DNA of 64,000 nt from Schlegelella_A sp965246805. GTDB taxonomy: Bacteria > Pseudomonadota > Gammaproteobacteria > Burkholderiales > Burkholderiaceae_C. Shown one piece after another: positions 61,324 through 64,000 of the stretch. Numbering within the stretch: position 1 is the first letter of the stretch; each line of letters opens with the position of its first letter. Position numbers and translations under genes: made by a program. The DNA lies in NCBI GenBank assembly GCA_965246805.1, contig CBDFFO010000010.1, positions 1-64,000 on the forward strand, written 5' to 3'. The notes beneath the pieces are model-generated. The model made no database searches, was not told the DNA's origin, and was given only the letters and a program-made list of their open reading frames with translations.

Positions 61324-62317
61324 CGGCGGCGTGGGTCGCGAGCGGCTTGTCGGGCACCGGGATCTTCTTCAGCACGCGCTGCACGAGTTGATCGGCGTCG
61401 ATGCCTTCGGCGAGCGCTTCGTACGACAGCACCAGGCGATGGCGCAGCACGTCGGCGACCAGACCGGTCATGTCTTCGGGCAGCGCATAGGCGCGGCCGC
61501 GCATGAATGCCAGCGCGCGCGCGCCCTCGATGAGGCCGATGGTCGCGCGCGGGCTTGCACCGAACGTCAGGTACTTCGCCATGTCGGCGAGTCCGTAGCG
61601 ATCGGGCCGGCGGGTGGCGCTCACGAGCTTGACCGCGTATTGCATCAATGCCGGGTCGACGTACACGCGCCGACATTCGCGATGCAGCTCGGCGAGCTGG
61701 CTCATGCTCGCGACCGCGCTCACGCTGCTCGGTTCGCCGGTCACGCGTTGCGCGATCACGAACTCTTCCTCTTCGCTCGGGTAGTCGACCAGCACCTTCA
61801 TCATGAAGCGATCGACCTGCGCTTCGGGCAACGGGTAGGTGCCTTCGGTCTCGATCGGGTTCTGCGTCGCCATCACGAGGAAAGGCTCGGGCACCTTGTG
61901 CGTCTCTCCCGCGATCGTGACTTGGCGCTCCTGCATCACCTCGAGCAACGCGCTCTGCACCTTGGCCGGTGCGCGGTTGATCTCGTCGGCCAGGAGCAGG
62001 TGCGTGAAGACCGGTCCGAGCGAGGTGCTGAACTCGCCCGTGCGCGGGTTGAAGATGCGTGTGCCGACGAGGTCTGACGGCACCAGGTCGGGCGTGAACT
62101 GGATCCGCTTGAAGGTGCCGCGCAAGGTCTGCGCGAGCGTCTTCACGGTGAGCGTCTTCGCGAGGCCCGGCACGCCTTCGACCAGCAGGTGACCTTGCGC
62201 GAGCATCGCGACCATCACGCGTTCTAGAAAACGGTCCTGGCCGACGACCACGCGCTTCACCTCGTACAGCACGCGCTCCATCAAGGTCGCAGTGTCTTGG
62301 GTGGCGTCGTGGTCCAT
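61301..62317 (-). CDS. MoxR-type AAA ATPase
   Basis: 338 residues. Walker A GVPGLAKT, Walker B LLLADEINRAPAKVQSALLE, and ATQNPIETEGTYPLPEAQVD are standard MoxR motifs. A chaperone-like ATPase acting with DUF58 and vWA proteins. First gene of the leftward cluster. Confidence 0.95.
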   Translation of the reverse strand: MDHDATQDTATLMERVLYEVKRVVVGQDRFLERVMVAMLAQGHLLVEGVPGLAKTLTVKTLAQTLRGTFKRIQFTPDLVPSDLVGTRIFNPRTGEFSTSLGPVFTHLLLADEINRAPAKVQSALLEVMQERQVTIAGETHKVPEPFLVMATQNPIETEGTYPLPEAQVDRFMMKVLVDYPSEEEEFVIAQRVTGEPSSVSAVASMSQLAELHRECRRVYVDPALMQYAVKLVSATRRPDRYGLADMAKYLTFGASPRATIGLIEGARALAFMRGRAYALPEDMTGLVADVLRHRLVLSYEALAEGIDADQLVQRVLKKIPVPDKPLATHAADAAHAHT

Positions 62318-62394
62318 GCGGGTTGCGGTCTCGGTCGGAGGTGGGGGGGAGGTGACGTGCTGCGAGCCGATGCGATCGAGGTTGCCTCGGGGCT

Positions 62395-63384
62395 TCAGAA
62401 CGGCGGCATGCCTGCGGCCGCCGCGGCGTTCTCGATCGGCACCGCGAAGCCGATGCCGATGAAGGTGCGCTGACGCGACGGGTTCAGGATGGCGGTGACG
62501 ATGCCGACCACCTCGCCGTCCATCGTCACCAGCGGCCCGCCCGAATTGCCCGGGTTGGCGGCCGCATCGAACTGGATCAGGTTGGTGAGGAGCTGCTCGC
62601 CGTCGGGCGAACGGAATTCGCGCTTAAGGCCCGAGACGATGCCCGCCGATGCTGACGGCCCAATGCCGAACGGGAAGCCGACCGCAAGCACTTCGTCGCC
62701 CGGAGCGAGATCGGCGGTCGAGCGCATGGTCGCGGCCGAGAGGTCGTCGGGGATCGTCTTGGCGCGCAGCACCGCGAGGTCGTTCTCCGGCTGCGTGCTC
62801 ATCACGAGCGCTTCCGATTCGGTGCCGTCCATGAAGGTCACCCGCACATGCCTGGCGCCGGCGATCACGTGCAGGTTGGTGAGGATGGTGCCGTTGTCGA
62901 TGATGACCACGCCGGTACCGACACCGCGCTCGACGGTGCCGGGCTCGTGGTCGTCGGAGCCGTCGTCGCCATCGGTCATCAGGCCGACGACCCGCACCAC
63001 TGACGGAATGATGGCGTCGAACGCGCTGGCCGCCGCCGACGCGAGCGGCTTGTCTTCGATCGACTTGCGCATCGCGGCGTCGATCTGCTCCATCGTGAGG
63101 GGCGGCGGGGCGGTGCGCGCGGGGTTGAAGAACCAGGCGGCCGCGCACAGCGCGACGATGGCGGCGACCCAGAACCCGCGTTCATGGCGAACCATCGCGT
63201 CGCGCAACCGGGCGCGTCGACCCTCGGCTCGTGGCGCAAGGGTGCCGTCGCTGCCGAAGTTGGCTGCCAGACGATCGGCCGACGATGGCACGCCTTCCAT
63301 GGCCCTCGAACCCGGCGGCGATGCATCGACGGCTGCCGTTTGAACGGCAGGACCCGATCGACTGTAGAGCGGCACTTTCTTCAT
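62395..63384 (-). CDS. Membrane-anchored S1C-family serine protease
   Basis: 329 residues. A cytoplasmic N-terminus of about 70 residues, one membrane helix at 71-86, then a trypsin-like domain with His172 (NLHVIAG), Asp202 (ENDLAVL) and Ser281 (NPGNSGGP). No PDZ domain, so shorter than DegP/DegS. Probably a periplasmic protease; ATG 63384 is preferred over 63471, although no clear RBS is seen for either. Confidence 0.87.
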   Translation of the reverse strand: MKKVPLYSRSGPAVQTAAVDASPPGSRAMEGVPSSADRLAANFGSDGTLAPRAEGRRARLRDAMVRHERGFWVAAIVALCAAAWFFNPARTAPPPLTMEQIDAAMRKSIEDKPLASAAASAFDAIIPSVVRVVGLMTDGDDGSDDHEPGTVERGVGTGVVIIDNGTILTNLHVIAGARHVRVTFMDGTESEALVMSTQPENDLAVLRAKTIPDDLSAATMRSTADLAPGDEVLAVGFPFGIGPSASAGIVSGLKREFRSPDGEQLLTNLIQFDAAANPGNSGGPLVTMDGEVVGIVTAILNPSRQRTFIGIGFAVPIENAAAAAGMPPF

Positions 63385-63581
63385 CTTGAGCACCCCGAAC
63401 GACGCACCTGGAGAACCGACCGGATCGGCACCGACACGAGACGCATCGACGCAGCGCTGGAACAGTATCACGCGCTGCCAGGTCCGTCATCGTGCGGGGT
63501 CACACGGGTTGCGCCATCACGCGACCCGGGTCGGCCCTGTCGACCCCCAGCGCTCGCGCGCGACCGAGGCATCATCACGCC

Positions 63582-64000
63582 ATGTGGATCGACACGCATT
63601 GCCATCTCGACGCCCGCGAGTTCGCACCCGATCGCGATGCGGTGGTGGCGCGTGCGCGTGCCGCCGGTGTGCCGCAGATCGTGCTGCCGGCGGTCGACGT
63701 GGCGAACTTCGGGGCCGTGCGCGAGCTCGCGCATGCGCACGGGCTCTCGTACGCACTCGGCCTTCACCCGTTGGTGGTGGACGCGGCCGAAGAAGGCGAC
63801 ATCGAACGCCTCGATGCCGAGCTCGATGCGCATCGCGACGACCCGCGGCTCGTCGCGATCGGCGAGATCGGGCTCGACCATTTCATCGCGGGCTGCGATC
63901 ACGCCAAGCAGGCTCGCTTCATGGCCGCCCAGCTGGCGCTCGCGAAGTCGCACCGGTTGCCGGTGATCGTGCACGTGCGGCGCGCGGTCGACCCGGTCCT
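63582..64000 (+). CDS. TatD-family metal-dependent hydrolase, 3' end outside window
   Basis: 139 residues seen, open at the edge. MWIDTHCHLDAREFAPDRD has the HxH metal motif, then YALGLHPLVVD and IGEIGLDHFI, and VIVHVRRAVDPV at the edge. TatD proteins are DNases or related hydrolases of the amidohydrolase fold. Faces the S1C protease gene across a 197-base divergent region. Confidence 0.88.
   Translation, partial: MWIDTHCHLDAREFAPDRDAVVARARAAGVPQIVLPAVDVANFGAVRELAHAHGLSYALGLHPLVVDAAEEGDIERLDAELDAHRDDPRLVAIGEIGLDHFIAGCDHAKQARFMAAQLALAKSHRLPVIVHVRRAVDPV

Overview
The window holds two unrelated pieces of DNA joined at about 18,012-18,026. Positions 1 to about 18,020 look like a high-GC actinobacterium, probably of the Nocardia/Rhodococcus/Mycobacterium kind: argCJBDFRGH order, many GTG starts, 4-base stop/start overlaps, and PIG-V-like and ChbG/HpnK-like cell-envelope genes. 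Positions from about 18,020 to 64,000 look like a betaproteobacterium of the order Burkholderiales: tolQ-ybgC, ribD-E-BA-H-nusB, nrdR-glyA with a ZTP riboswitch, phaB, imuAB, and moxR-DUF58-VWA. The join cuts off a winged-helix gene after about 140 codons and tolQ after about 49 codons. I think it is more likely an assembly or library chimera than a natural transfer.

Actinobacterial part. A leftward envelope operon (GT-C mannosyltransferase, GT2, ChbG/HpnK deacetylase cut by the window edge) diverges from a DMT transporter gene. Then comes the complete leftward arginine operon argC-argJ-argB-argD-argF-argR, followed by argG-argH and a 3-methyladenine DNA glycosylase. An ARG-box-like palindrome lies at the argC start. 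To the right are an MFS efflux gene with two matching inverted-repeat operators, its likely TetR repressor, a HAD phosphatase, and a VOC/AraC pair. Five genes here (DMT, argD, argJ, argC, winged-helix) carry six single-base +1 frameshifts, all in runs of 2-3 identical bases. I see none in the 46 kb to the right, so they look like sequence errors of the left part.

Betaproteobacterial part, left to right: truncated tolQ, ybgC, a lipoprotein and a Ser/Thr kinase; the riboflavin operon with nusB; a minor-pilin operon (fimT, pilE, pilW, pilX and a large pilV-like gene, no pilY1); nrdR; glyA behind a ZTP riboswitch; a lytic transglycosylase; ubiD; a phasin-like gene and phaB. From 35,828 to 47,757 runs one leftward nucleoside uptake and salvage operon: BMP binding protein, LacI regulator, ABC ATPase, two permeases, cdd, purine nucleoside phosphorylase, deoC, deoA, nucleoside hydrolase and an exported 5'-nucleotidase. 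The adenosine deaminase gene diverges from it, with a PurR-like palindrome between them. Then come copD/copC, tRNA-Ala(CGC), ahpC-ahpF, rarD, an acyl-CoA ligase, SOS-controlled imuA-imuB (with no dnaE2 next to them), a small-membrane-protein gene, VWA-DUF58-MoxR, an S1C protease, and the start of a tatD-type gene at the right edge.

No gene-free stretch exceeds about 300 bases. I did not find a convincing entirely new system. The most notable signals are the chimeric junction with its frameshift contrast, a perfect 20-bp-arm palindrome inside imuA, the paired operators of the efflux system, and the nested hairpins before tetR.
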